Origin: Zantedeschia hybrid cultivar
Taxonomy: Eukaryota > Streptophyta > Magnoliopsida > Alismatales > Araceae
DNA length: 64,000 nt
Assembly (NCBI GenBank): GCA_030544215.1
Contig: JARZZO010000004.1
Span: forward strand, 16,108,501 to 16,172,500
Reading direction: 5' to 3'
Below are positions 11,462 to 24,173 of this stretch, one piece after another. The notes beneath the pieces were generated by a model. It was not told the DNA's origin and ran no database searches. It was given only the letters and a program-made list of their open reading frames with translations. How positions within the stretch are numbered: the first letter of the stretch is position 1; each line of letters starts with the position of its first letter. Made by a program: the position numbers and the translations under genes.

Positions 11462-14360
11462 TGTTACATCATGAACCTCAAGCCTATTAATTTGTTAATG
11501 GGCCAAACTTAATTAAGCCTAATTAAGTTAACTAATAGGATAAAATAAATTAAATATATTTAATATTTTTAAGAATATAATAATATATTTAGAATGGATA
11601 AGTCATTAATTAAGTGAAAACAAGTCTAATAAATCCATTAGTGACCCAATTAGGAAACTAGTTAAATTCTAATACTTGGTCAAATTTTCAGATCTGAAAA
11701 TTGTGAGAAAGCATTGTTTTGCAAATGCAATAATTTTGCGCACAAAAGACTAAAAATAATATGACATATATGGTTGGAAAGATGATATAAAAGACTACAA
11801 CTTTGTCAAAAGTACTAAAAGCTAATTTTGACGTTTAATAAGTTAAATCGGAGGGAGTTTATGAGTGAAAACCTATTTTGTATGAAAATCTAAGTTCCTA
11901 ATTTGAATCGGACCACTTTAATTTGTTAGTTAAGGAAGCTACAGTTTGACTTCGACTTGAAAATTTTAGGGACTTAATTTGAATAATATTGGGAAGCCAA
12001 AATAGTATATATGAGACATTGGAGTCGTACATAAGGCTGCCTCCATGCAGCCTCAAGATTAGAGGTAAGAATATGGTATTCTTCATGTGAAAGAAAAGTA
12101 TTTTGATTTAGTAATCTCTAGAAATCGATTCTAATGGATGGATTGCTATTTTTTGAGGTTTAGAGGTCGTGGGAAAAATCTTAAATTACAACAAAACCGA
12201 GATTAGAGTGTAAGAAGGTGATTGAAAGGCATTAGAGGGGAGTGTTCTTGAAGTAGGTGATGATAATCTATTGAGTGATATGTTATATTAATATAAAAAT
12301 TTTATTTTGATTTTCAAAAGTGGTCAAACATACTTTCTAGAATCCCAATCTACCAATCCATGACTTTAGATTCCACTTTGATTTATAAATATTTGATCAA
12401 ATTTGCAAAATCCTATATTCTGGAAATTCATGACCTATAGCTACATTTTTCAAGACCTATACCTACGGATTTTAGAAGTTATAACAAATTTTCAACTTGA
12501 ACTTAAATTGATCATAACTCTTTTGTTCTTTTGTCGATTCACTTGAAGTTATGAACACACTTTGCTTTCAATCTGTTATACCTTCTGGTAAAATCTCATA
12601 AATTTTAGATTTCATTTGTCTATTATTCTGCTATTTATTCGATCGACCCAATTTGACTTAAGTTATTTATATGTCATTTGATACTCTAAATCACTCTTTT
12701 GATGTCGGAATTACATGAAACTTTGTACTTATGTTTCCTTTGACATATTGGACATGTTAACCAAGTTTGATAATTTTATGAATCTTTTTGCTATTTTTGG
12801 CCTTATTTGTTCATTTTTTCTCTAAAAATTTATTTTATTAGCCGAAAATTTTAATTCTTTATCCGAAAAATCTGATAAAATTTCAATAGCATGTGATTCT
12901 ATCCAGAAACCTATTTTGATTAGCTTTACTCTAATTATTTATCTCTATGACCAAGTTGGCCTTTTAAGTGGTTATTTTGTAAGTAAAAGCACGTATTTTG
13001 ACTTATACATATATCTAATACTTTGACAATTTAAATTTCATATCTTTGTTTGTCTTCTATCATCATTTGATCTATGTCATTATGATTGTACTATAATTAT
13101 TTGACTTTACTTGGACATTGCCATCTTAAGGAGATATTTGGCCTGATTCCATTATAAGTATCCATATTGGATAGGGTATTTTATTTGGAACCCGATGACA
13201 AATGGGTAGAATCCTAATTTTTGGCCAGCTAAAACTAAGGGACGTCAATAAGTAATGTCCTGGCGGTTTGAAGTTGGGTAAGACTTAGACTCTCCGATTC
13301 TACGCAGTGACCAAGACCTTTGCATCATTTGCCTAGATACTTTGGTATCTATTTTGTTTGGCTCCTTATGTTGTAGTTTTGGGTGCATGTCCATTATGAT
13401 ATGATTTTATTTATTTGATTGGCACATAAATAAATATTTGTTCCATATGTTCGTTTGAATTCAGCTTAGTCATTTAAATCCTTTGATCATCTTGTTTAGT
13501 TATTCCTTTGCAATCATATGAATCTGTCTTAACTATGTGATCCATGATATGAATCTGATTTGATAAATTACTACGCCATGATATTTACTATTTGATATGA
13601 GATGTACTCAGGAGACAGTACTACGTAACGTCCTGACAATTTGATAATTTGATATGTTCTATTCAATATATGATACGTTCTGATCATGGCTAGTAGAATT
13701 TGATATGTCTAATATGAGTTCGATCATGCCAAATATGTTATATATTAGTTAATCTATTTATATTATTAGAAAACACATTTGATTTGATAAACTTATATCT
13801 GACCATATTTTGTATCATGATCTTATTTGAGTTATATGTAGAATTATGAATTGTATATATATTTAATATTATTCCTTTTCAATTATTATATTGTTAGCAT
13901 TTGGTCAATTTGATTTGCCTACTGAGTGGTTGTACTCATAAATCCTATTAACATTTTTAGATTTTACTGAGGAGAAAGAGTTGGATTCTTGATTTGGTGG
14001 AAATCTTTAGATTATAAGACTTCTGTTGTTATCTAAGTAGATTTACTTATTTGCTTAGTAGATTGATGTAGTAGGGATAGAGAGAGAGATATATGACTTT
14101 TTCTTTTTCTTTAGTAAGTTAAGTGTTTTTATTTTCTATGGACAATTGGTGTACTTTGAGATCCTGATATTGATGTTATACACTTGTGAAATTATGGTAT
14201 TGACAAATGAAAATTTTATTAGATTATTTTGATGGTAAATGGCATGTTTATTGCTCTAGTTATTTGCCTCTCATCATTCATATCTGATTTGTATGCTATT
14301 TAGATCCGCAGTTGAATTCGAAGTAAGTCTAGATTACTGAATCGGATCAGGGGTGTAACA
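11462..14360 (+). repeat. 5' LTR of the gypsy element
   Basis: It starts TGTTAC and ends GTAACA, a perfect 6-bp terminal inverted repeat, at the PBS boundary. It is AT-rich with no coding potential. It aligns along its whole length with 16787-19944, apart from a MITE in the other copy and many substitutions, so the insertion is old. Confidence 0.93.
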
Positions 14361-14363
14361 ATG

Positions 14364-14375
14364 TGGTATCAGAGC
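14364..14375 (+). other. Primer-binding site (initiator tRNA-Met)
   Basis: TGGTATCAGAGC begins 3 bp after the 5' LTR and matches the 3' end of plant initiator tRNA-Met, the standard primer for these elements. Confidence 0.9.
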
Positions 14376-14767
14376 ATATGAATCATGAGAGAGCATTAAC
14401 CGTTATCATCTGATCATGAGCCATACCAATTTGATCTTGAGACTGGGGGTAGGATAATATAAGTAGGCTAAATCTTCTAATATAAGGATTAATTAGGCTC
14501 TATTGGATGTTTAGGACAAGGTTAAGATGGTTAGAGTATGCGATTGTAGATCTTATGGATACTTAGTATTAACAAGTAAACTTAGAAATTCAAATACAAA
14601 TAGGATTAGTCTCACCCTTTTGGGGAGAGCTAACTTTTTATCAATGACATAGGGCTAGCTAGAAGGGTTATGTACCACCCATAATATTTTTCCACTAGGC
14701 TTGTTAAGTTATGGAAAATTAACTTATTATTATGGCTAGCCCATAGTATTATCTTAAGAGATGTCCT
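14376..14767 (+). other. Gypsy leader and residual gag region, no recognisable protein
   Basis: This stretch lies between the PBS and the protease remnant and would normally hold the leader and gag. No frame shows a gag or zinc-knuckle signature. It is much too short for gag, so gag was deleted. Confidence 0.6.
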
Positions 14768-14970
14768 ATGATTTTTAATACTTTCTATAGGGAGACAACA
14801 TCTACCGAGCTTATTCGGTCTGACTCATATATTTGTATTGAGGGTGGATACACGTTTATAGTCACCTATATTATTGATATGGTAGACTTTGATATTATAT
14901 TGGGCATGAACTTTTTAGAAAAGCATGATGCATTGCTAAATTGTCGTAAGAAGAGAGTGATATTCTAAGG
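14768..14970 (+). pseudogene. Gypsy aspartic protease fragment
   Basis: The frame ends with MVDFDIILGMNFLEKHDALL, the conserved C-terminal part of the plant gypsy retropepsin. The catalytic Asp region that should lie upstream is not recognisable, so only the C-terminal half remains. A stop follows at 14966-14968, and the start of the next polyprotein region is only weakly readable to about 15050, where the RT deletion begins. Confidence 0.8.
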
Positions 14971-15057
14971 TCCGAGACCAGAGGATAATTTCTATTTTCA
15001 GCGTCTGAAGAATAAGTTTGGAAGGGTGTTTGTCTCTGCAATAGGAGCACAGTTTAA

Positions 15058-16746
15058 AGTGTTACTGATCACAAGAATCTGAAGTACATATTTTTCTAGA
15101 AAGATCTCAATTTGAGACAAAGGCGATGGGTGGAGCTCTTAAAAGATTATGACTTCACATTAAACTATCACCCAGGCAAAGCGAATGTGGTAGCTGATGT
15201 ATTAAGCAGAAAGTTGATGGCTTTGCAGTTACACTCCGACTGGAAGGCCATAGAAGATGTTATTGAAGGTACACCTCAAGTTCATAGTGAGAGGTCATAC
15301 TTGATGCATATGACTGTTAGGTCTATTTTGATGGACCGAATCATTCAAGCTTAGGAGAAAGATCAAGTCACTCAAGCTATGATTAGAAAGCCTAACGTTA
15401 TATAAGGATCTGATGGTGGCATTCGGCTAAACAACAGGTTATGTGTGTCGAATGATGTTGACCTCAGGAGAGAGTTGATGGCTGAAACCCATAAGTCGCA
15501 GTTTTCCATACATCTAGGTAGTATGAAGATGTATCACGACTTGAAAAAGAACTTCTGGTAGTCAAGCATGAAGACAGATATTGCTTACTTTATTTCCAGA
15601 TGTTTGACATGTCAGCAAGTGAAGGCAGAACATTAAAGACCTACTAGGCCATTGCAGTCAATGGAAATCCCACAATAAAAGTAGGAACATATTACTATGG
15701 ATTTTATCACAGGACTACCCAAGACAAGGAAGAAGCATGACATGATTTGGGTGATTGTAGATCGATTGACTAAGTCTGCACATTTTTTGGCCATTCACAA
15801 GACTCGGTCATTGGAAGAATTGACTAGACTTTGCATTGATGAGATCATTCGACTACATGGCATGCTAGTTTTCATTATTTCATATAGGGATTCCAGATTC
15901 ACTGCTTGATTCTGGAAGAGTCTACAGGAGGCATTGGACACCCAACTTAAATTTAATTATACTTTTTATCCTCAGACCGATGGTCAGTCTGAGAGGACTA
16001 TACAAACGCTCAAGGAGATGTTGAGGGCGTACAACATAGAGTGGCAGGGTGGCTAGGATGATCAGTTGTCTTTGATAGAGTTTGCGCATAATAACAGCTA
16101 TCATTCTAGCATCGGGATGGCACCATATGAGGCACTCTATGAGAGGCCATGTAGATCACCTGTTTGTTGGTCAGAAGTTGGTAAGAGAAGTTTATTAGGA
16201 CCCCAAATTGTCTAAGATTGTTCAGAAAAGATTGACATCATCAGGAAGCGACTACTTACTGCTCAGAGCCGACTGAAGAGTTATGCAAATAATAGGAGAC
16301 GAGAGTTGGCATTTGAAATGGGAGAACATATATTTCTCAAGGTGTCTCCTACAAAGGATGTGATGCGTTTTGAGAGGAAAGCGAAGCTTAGTCCGAGATT
16401 CATCGGACCATTCGAGATTCTTCAACGAGTAGGCGAACTAACTTACAAGTTGGCTCTGCCACCCGCATTGGCCAATATGCATCCAGTGTTCCATGTGTCG
16501 ATGCTCAGGAAGTACATCTTTAATCCATCTCATGTAATTGAGTATGAGCCACTAAAGGTGCAATCGGACTTATCTTATGAAGAAAAGTTAATTCGCATAT
16601 TAGATCATAAAGAATAAGTACTCCGAACCAAGGTGATTCCTTTAGCAAAAGTTTTATGGTGGAACTATTCTACAGGGGAAACTACCTGAAAGACAGAGGA
16701 AGATATGAAGAAGAAGTATCCATATTTATTCGGTGAGTTATGTTGA
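15058..16746 (+). pseudogene. Gypsy RNase H end, integrase and chromodomain-like tail (decayed pol)
   Basis: In order along one frame: the end of RNase H (LRQRRWVELLKDYDFTLNYH, then ANVVADVLSRK; 15112-15220); the integrase zinc-binding region (CLTCQQVKAEH near 15603); the integrase core (TMDFITGLPKTRKKHDMIWV from 15697, then PQTDGQSERTIQTLKEMLRA near 15975); the integrase C-terminus (HPVFHVSMLRKYI near 16480); and a chromodomain-like segment ending KKYPYLFGE near 16740. At least nine in-frame stops interrupt it. Most fall where the family has Trp, Gln or Arg. The RNase H remnant follows the protease almost directly, so RT was deleted near 15050. Confidence 0.9.
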
Positions 16747-16773
16747 TTTAAATTTCGAAGACGAAATTTCTTT

Positions 16774-16786
16774 AAGGGAGAGAGAA
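16774..16786 (+). other. Polypurine tract of the gypsy element
   Basis: aagggagagagaa lies immediately before the 3' LTR and would prime plus-strand synthesis. Confidence 0.85.
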
Positions 16787-19700
16787 TGTTATATCTTGGA
16801 CCTCAAGCCCATTAATTTGTTAATGGACCAAGCTTACTTAAGTCTAATTAGATTTAAATAAACCTAATTAAGTCAATTAATGGGATAAAATGAATTAAAT
16901 CTGTTTAATATATTTTTTAATAATATAATAATATATTTAAAATTGATAAGTCATTAGTTAAGTCAAAACAAGCCCAATAAACTCATTAGTGACCCAATTA
17001 GGAAACTAATTAAATTCTAACAGTTGGTCAAATTTTCGGATATGAAAACTGTGAGAAAGTGCTATTTTGCGAATGCAATAACTCCGCGTCCAAAAAACCA
17101 AAAATGATATGACATATATAGTTGAAAAGAGGATATAAATGACTACAACTTTGTCAAAAAGACTAAAAACTAATTTCGACGTTTAATGGGTCAAATTGGA
17201 GAGGGTTTATGGGAGGAAACCTATTATGCACGAAAATGTGGGTTCCTAGTTTAAATCGGACCACTTTAGCTTGTTGGTTAAGGAAGTTACGGTTTGAATA
17301 AAGGGAGAATAAGCTTAATTTAGCTTTGACAAGCGGAATGGCTTATACTGGTGCAGAATAGCTTATTCGAAGAATAAGGAGAATAAGCAATTTGACTCTA
17401 GACCCAAGAATTGCTTATCCTTCTTATTCTGTCAGTGGGTCCCACAGAATTATCAAAGCTAAGCACCCTTATTCTAGTATACGCTATTCCGGATAAATAA
17501 TTCCAGAGTAACCTATTCTGCAATCAAATTAGGGACTTAATTTCAGTAATATTAAAAAGTCAAAATAGTATATATGAGGCCTTGGAGTCGTGCATAAGGC
17601 CTCCTCCACGCAGCCCCAAGATTAGAAGTAAGAACATGATATTGTTTATGAGAAAGAGAAATATTTTGATTTAATTCTCTCTAGAAATTGATTCTAATAG
17701 ATAGATTGTTGTTATTTGAGGTTTAGAGGTCGTAGGAGAAGCCTTAGATTACAAGAAAATCGAGCTTGGAGTGTTAGAAGGTGATTGCAAGGCATTAAAA
17801 GGGAGTGTTCTTCGTGTTCTTGAGGTAGGTGATAATAACCCATTTAATTATATTTTGTATTAATATAAAAACTTTATTTTGATTTTCAAAAGTGGTCAAA
17901 CATATTTTCTAAAATTATAATCTAACAACCCATGACTTTAAATTCCACTTTGATCTATGAATATTTGATCAAATTTGCAAAATCCTATATTCTTGAAATT
18001 CAGGACCTATAGCTACGTTTTTCAGGACCTATACCTATGGATTTGAGAAGCTGTGACAAATTTTTAGCTTGAACTTAAACTGATGACAACTCTTTTGTTC
18101 CTTAGCCGATTGACTTGAAATTTTGAACACACTTTGATTTCAACCTGTTATACCTTTTAGTAAAATCTTAAAAATTTTAGATTTCATTTTCTTATTATTA
18201 TGCTATTTATTCGATTGGCCCAATTTAACTTAAATTATTTATATGCCATTTGATGTTCTAAATCATTCGTTCGATCTCGGAATTATATGAAACTTTGACC
18301 TTATAATTCTATTGACCTATTAGACATGTTAACCAAGTTTAATAATTTTTGGAATCTGTTTGCTATTTTCGACCTTATTTGTTCATTTTTATCTCTAAAA
18401 ATTTATTTTATTAGCCGAAAATTTTAATTATTTGTCCAAAAAATCTGATAAAATTTCAGTAGCATGTGCTTCTATCTAACAACCTATTTTGATTAGCTTT
18501 ACTCTGATTATTTATCTCTATGACCAAGTTAGCCTTTTAAGTAGTTATTTTGTAAGTAAAAGAATGTATTTTGACTTATACATATATGTAGTAATTTGAT
18601 AATTTAAATTTCAGATCTTAGTTCGTCTTCTATTATCATTTAATCTCTATCATTATGATTGTACCATAGTTATTTGATTTTGTTTGGACATTGCCATCTT
18701 AAGGAGATATTTAGCCTGATTCAATTATAAGTATCTATATTGGATAGGGTATTTTGTTTGGAACCTGAGGGCAAATAGGTGGAATCCTGATTTCTGACCG
18801 ATTAAAATCAGAAGACGGCGATACGTAACGCTCTGGCAGTTTGGAGTTGGGTGGGGCTTAGACTCCCCGGTTATGCGCAATGACCAGGACCTTTACATCA
18901 TTTGCCTAGATACTTTGGTATTTGTTTTGTTTGGCTCATTATGTTGTGATTTGGGTGCATGTCCATTATGATATGATTTTATTTATTTGGTTGACACATA
19001 AATTTGAAATTTTTATTCCATATGTTCATTTGAATTCAGTTTAGTCATTTAAATCATTTGATCATCCTGTTTAGCTATTCCTTTGCAATTATATGAATAT
19101 GTCTTAACTATATGATCTATGATATGAATCTGATTTAATAAGCTACTACGCCATGATATTTACTATTTAATATGAGATGTGCTCAGGGGACGGCGATACG
19201 TAATGCCCTAACAATTTGACAATTTGATATGTTCTATTCGATATGTGATACGTTCTGATCATGGCTAGTAAAATTTGATATGTCTTATATGAGTTTGATT
19301 ATGCCATATACGCTATATATTAATTAATTAATTTATATTATTAAAAAACACATCTAATTTGATAAGCTTATTTTTGACCATATTTTGTATCATAATCTTA
19401 TTTGAGTTATATGAAGAATTGTGAATCGTATATATATTTGATATTATCCCTTTTCAGTTATTATATTATTAGTATTTTTGTAGATTTGATTTGTCTACTA
19501 AGTGATTGTACTCATAAATCCTATTAACATTTTTAGATTCTACTGAGGAGGAAGAGTTGGATTCTTGATTTGGTAGAAATCTTTGAATTGGAAGACTTCC
19601 GTTGTTATGTAGATAGATTTACTTATTTGCTTAGTAGATTGATGTAGTAGGAATAGAGAGAGAGATATGTATTTTTTCTTTTTCTTTAGTGAGTTGAATG

Positions 19701-19944
19701 TTTTTATTTTCTATGGACAATTGGTGTACTTTGAAATCCTAGTATTGATGTTATATATTTGTGAAATTATGGTATTAGCAAATGAAAATTTTATTGGATT
19801 ATTTTGATGATAAATGATATGTTTATTGCTCTGGTTATTTATCTCTCATCATTCATATCCGATTTGTATATTATTTGGATCCGCAGTTGCGTAACTTGAA
19901 TTCGAAGTGAGTCTAAATGATTGAACCGGATTAGGGGCGTAATA
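16787..19944 (+). repeat. 3' LTR of the gypsy element
   Basis: It begins TGTTATATC and ends GTAATA, a decayed form of the GTAACA end seen in the 5' LTR. The boundary is fixed by the TTTAC duplication that follows. It is longer than the 5' LTR mainly because of a MITE at 17293-17528. Confidence 0.92.
17293..17528. mobile_element. MITE copy A (GAATAAG-rich family) nested in the gypsy 3' LTR
   Basis: About 235 bp is present in the 3' LTR and absent at the same place in the 5' LTR (near 11950). Its ends read TTTGA... and ...TCAAA, with GAATAAG/CTTATTC motifs near both termini. Its reverse complement matches 39756-40022 over almost the full length, including the central 'gtgggacccactg' block. It therefore moved after the gypsy element. 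The insertion removed about 15 bp of LTR or was followed by a small deletion, so the TSD is unclear. Confidence 0.85.
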
Positions 19945-19949
19945 TTTAC

Positions 19950-20431
19950 AATTAATGAAAGCACAATCCATAATTTTGATTTACGATTGGTTTTGATAAA
20001 AAGGTAAGTTAAAGAATTTTCTTGTAAAATAGCTTCTTTTGATTTTTATGTTTCAATATTTTATGGCTTTTTATCAAATAATTTTTATTGAAAGATGTGT
20101 CAATGTTGCTACTCAATGGTAGACAAAGTAATACATACAAATGGAAGTTCGATATATGATGAACCAACGACATCAATAACAACATGTCCTTTAGCTTGAG
20201 GTGGCATATCTTTCCATAAAGTAAAAAATAATAAAACTTTATTGATAATCATGATAATAACACATTTATGGTAAGCCAAGCTAACTACCACATAATCATC
20301 CATAATTATTGCATAAGGAAATGAACATACATTATCAAAGATGTCATGTTAATAATTAAGAAAGAGGTGGTAGTTCCAAAAGAGAGTAGTTAAAAGGTAG
20401 CTATGAGGGGAGGAAGAGACAGACATGGGTT
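19950..20431. other. Right flank of the gypsy element, second copy of a local repeat
   Basis: Similar to 10310-10460 and, near 20160-20225, to 11330-11395. On the minus strand about 20230-20140 reads WKDMPPQAKGHVVIDV, and the 11.3-kb copy reads a diverged form of the same words. This may be a coding remnant of an unidentified repeated gene or element. The family is not recognised. Confidence 0.45.
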
Positions 20432-22618
20432 TGTTAGGATTGCAGACGCAGCGGAATAAAATAAAATATTAAATTAAATGATCCATGTCCATTTCGATAA
20501 ACACAAACCGAAAAATAGGTGATCAGACATCACCTTGGGTGGATTTGAATCGGCATTCGAACGGTTCTGTTGGTGTAATACCGCCAATTGTGCAGATGCC
20601 CGGCCTCTAGCGAAGTCCACGCGATTCTCCTCATGAAAGAGTTTCTCATGATCCTCATTCCTCAAAGCCCTCAAAGAAGTCGTCGTTCACCGCAACGATC
20701 ACCACATCACGCGGTTGATTTTGAGTCTCACGAGAGTGGGAGAAGACGGCGAAGCAGGCTCCAGAGAGGGGGACGGCCTGGGGCGCCAGAGAGAGAGAGA
20801 GGGAGAGAGGAGGAGGTGGCTAGGGTTGAGCAGATGCATGGCCTGCTCAACCCACTCGCTAAATTTTACATTTACCGTGCGATTTTTCTTAAAAACTCCA
20901 GAAAAGTATAAAACCCACTTTTAATCCATCCTTGAGAATCTTTTGTGTATGACCTTCTAGGCCCAACTACCAGTCCAGTAATGGCCCAATAAGCCGAGTG
21001 ACTCCTCATTGACTTAATTAATCAATTAATAACTCATATTAATTAATTAATCAACAGAACTAATATACAATTTGGTCGGACCTCCAATCACGTTGGGTGC
21101 CAAGCAACATCGCGTGAACCTAGAAGATATTTAAGTTAAGTAACCTACTTTTGGAATCTTTCTGTTAACAATTACCACGTGAATTTAATCCTTCATTCGC
21201 ACAATGTTCTCGAGTCAACTCAGGGTATAATGAACCGTCAAAACCTAATCGATCAACTCATATGGATCGTCCTCGCTTCCTCGCTCGGTGCAGCGTCTAC
21301 GGATCCTGTCTGGCTGCGCGTGACTCTCCACAACATGTAGATTCTGATTTCCCGTCGGACAGGAAGCGGAGTAGGCGGGAGGCGAAGCAGAGCCTCCAAA
21401 GGGGCCGACCTCTGAAGAGGGCACCCAGGAGAGAGAGAGGAGAGAGAGGGGGGTGGTTGGCTCAGGTCAGAGTTGCTAGCCTCTAACCTAGCAGTAGTAT
21501 TTTTATAATAAGTAGTTTTGCAATTTTTCGTAAAAACCCACACTTATCATAAAACCCGTTAAAATATCCATCAACTTGAAAACCTTTTGCGTGTGACCCT
21601 CTAGGCCCAAATACCAGTTCAGTTAATGGCCCATTAAGTTCAATAACTCTTTACTGACCTACTTAATTAATTAATATCTTTATATCAATTAATCAGGCGA
21701 ATTTAATGTCCCACAATAAATTCGGATGGGCTTCCGATCACATTGGTACCGAGCAACACCGCGTGAACCTGGAAGGCATTGGGGTTCTGTAACCCACTAA
21801 TTGAACCTTTCCGTCATCGGTTACGCGCAGATATAATCCTTCATCCGTGTAATGTTCCGAATCAACCTAGGATATAGTTTACTATTAAACCCTAGCCGGT
21901 CGATTCATTCAAATTAGATGCCGCTAAACTATATTAGTTAACTCCTTATCTAATACAGTGTCCGTCCTGGTCAGAGATTTAAGCGTATCATTTTCAGAAC
22001 ATTTTTTCTCTTATTACCTAGAACGAACGATGCCTTATTGACCATACAACTACCTTCGATGACATCTCCCTGAACTCAATCACTTGGCTTATTGATATCT
22101 TATGGTTAGGGATTCGTTGGTCAAGGTCAAAGCTCAAAGATTTACCAACAAAGTATCTTTGATGTCTCAGGTCCAAAGACTATCCACGCAACCGTGATAA
22201 AGAATCGAGCTGGTTAACAGTTAGGTAGCTACCATCCAGCGATTCATGGTCAGATCAGTTTAGTGAACTCATTCACCAATGAGCACTTACAGGTCCAACA
22301 TAGTGTCTCCACACAAGTGACTTATGTGGTCAGTCACCCTTATCATATGAACTGAAGAAACCTGCACTAGTCTTTTCGGATGTCTGATATCCTTCTCAAA
22401 CATCCTCCGACTATGAACAATTAAGAACATGTGTATATAAGTCTTCAGTCTCGTAATTATGATCCCTTCATAATCCGAAGACTATTGCACATGTCCATGG
22501 ACTTCATCGTGAAACGACAAACAATATCGGATTATATACACAATGAAATTAGGTCATTTTATTAATAACTGAATAACACAAAGTATACGATTGTCTTGGA
22601 GGCCACCTAATACTAACA
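20432..22618 (-). mobile_element. Solo LTR, probably Ty1/copia type
   Basis: It starts TGTTAGGATTGCAG and ends CACCTAATACTAACA, with TGTTAG/CTAACA inverted ends. Flanks are gggtt (20427-20431) and gggtc (22619-22623), a 4/5-matching 5-bp target-site duplication. No PBS, gag or pol adjoins either end. The minus-strand reading finishes with TTCCGCTGCGTCTGCAATCC, as in plant copia LTR 3' ends, so I orient it minus. Length is 2187 bp, inflated by an internal duplication. Confidence 0.85.
20590..21880. repeat. Diverged 644-bp tandem duplication inside the solo LTR
   Basis: Matching landmarks recur at a constant offset: taggccca at 20958 and 21602, the gagagagaggg tract near 20798 and 21430, and cgcgtgaacct near 21112 and 21760. 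The copies are clearly diverged, so the duplication predates the solo LTR or arose long ago in this LTR family. Confidence 0.8.
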
Positions 22619-24139
22619 GGGTCATTATAGAATCACTGTTTATTATTAACACAAAGGAGTCATCATCATGGAAGGCTTCCTAGTCTTCTAGTTTTCTTTT
22701 AAAGGTTTTTTATTTCTTAGGAGATGCACTAGTGTATACTTCCTTATTGTCTCCCCTTCCTTGGGGTCATCATAACCATCATGCACCATAGAGTCATTAC
22801 ATGCTAGTTCTTTCATTTTATTCTTATAATTTAATAACATGCATCACTAACAAACCATCATAGGAAACATTAGAAAGCATGTAGAAAACCAAATATCCAT
22901 TATATGAATTTATACAGACAATGCATGCTCTTTAATAATTCTTAACTCTTTACACAACTTAAAACAAAAACAAAAAAATATGATTTTCTCCCTTGTTTTT
23001 CGTGTATCAATGTTCCTCGAATTTTATAGGTTAGAATTCTTAAAATTTTATACATTATAGTCCATTTATCCGTCATTAATCACACACACTAATCAATAAA
23101 TTATTACACCATACAAAATACTATGCATCCATTCATGCTATCTAAGGCTCAACCGTAAAATTTTCTTTTATTTATATATTTGTTCTTAAATTATTTAGAC
23201 ACAAATCACTCTCTTTTTTCTCTTTTTTTATACAAATTTAAACCAAGTCTTTTTAATAAGATTGTATATATGTGTATTAACAACATGTTTAAAATAAAAT
23301 TATCCTACTATGCCTTTAATTTATAAAATTATTTAAAATCAAAATTTATTTTTAATTTATTATTTTATTCTGATGATGGTTATTATTTTTATTTTCACTA
23401 TTTAAAATTAATAATAAAAAGAATAATTAAATTATTTTCTATCTCTTTAAAACTAAAAATTACAAAGATATCTATAGGGAATATCACCCTACCTTTTACC
23501 AAGAAGGTTGCCACCGGACCGCCACCATTGGCTAGCTCCCCATCTCCTCCTTCCTTCTCTCTCTCTCTCTCCCCTGCTACTACCCCCATGGGATCCCCCT
23601 TCGTCCCCATTTATATAGGGGAAGGGCGGTTGGAGGGGTCCCCCCCTCCTTAATGGGGGTAGTGACCCCTAATGGGCCATTGGTGACCTATTTAGGCAGG
23701 CCCAATGGGCCCATTTAATAGGCCCCTTATTGGGCCTTTCATTTTGTCAGATTTAGGCCCTTTAAATATGGCCCATCAAGGACTATAATTAGGGCTCATT
23801 AAACCCTTTAATTTAGGGTCCATTAGGCCCATTAAATAGGGTCCATCAATGGCCCAAAAAGTCCCTATGTTGAGGTCCAATAAATTATCAAATTTTTAAT
23901 GAACAATTTTATATTTAAGCCCCTTGTCTTTTATTAATTGTACATGTGTCCTTATTTCTTTAATAAAGTAATCGACGATGGATATTTTTTAACTTTTTAA
24001 AGATATTTTTGGAACCTTATATAATTTCTTTTAAGATCCTATAAAAGTAATCTATGACATTTTAAACCCTAAGCATTTACTAATTGTATTTATCCTTTTA
24101 AAGAATTTACATATATACCCTTGTATTTTTTTTGTGGGG

Positions 24140-24140
<1 letters not shown>

Positions 24141-24168
<28 letters not shown>
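24141..24168. repeat. (CT)n microsatellite
   Basis: Uninterrupted CT dinucleotides, about 14 units. Confidence 0.95.

Positions 24169-24173
<5 letters not shown>

Larger units (their letters stand above)
11462..19944 (+). mobile_element. Ty3/gypsy LTR retrotransposon, Tekay/Del-like chromovirus, internally deleted
   Basis: It has two long LTRs (2899 and 3158 bp), a primer-binding site complementary to initiator tRNA-Met directly after the 5' LTR, and a polypurine tract directly before the 3' LTR. The flanking target-site duplication is a perfect TTTAC (11457-11461 and 19945-19949). The internal region is only about 2.4 kb and holds protease, RNase H end, integrase and a chromodomain-like tail. 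Gag and almost all of the reverse transcriptase are missing, and the remaining frames carry many stops, so it is non-autonomous and dead. The integrase C-terminus followed by a chromodomain-like segment, with LTRs near 3 kb, fits Tekay/Del. Confidence 0.93.
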
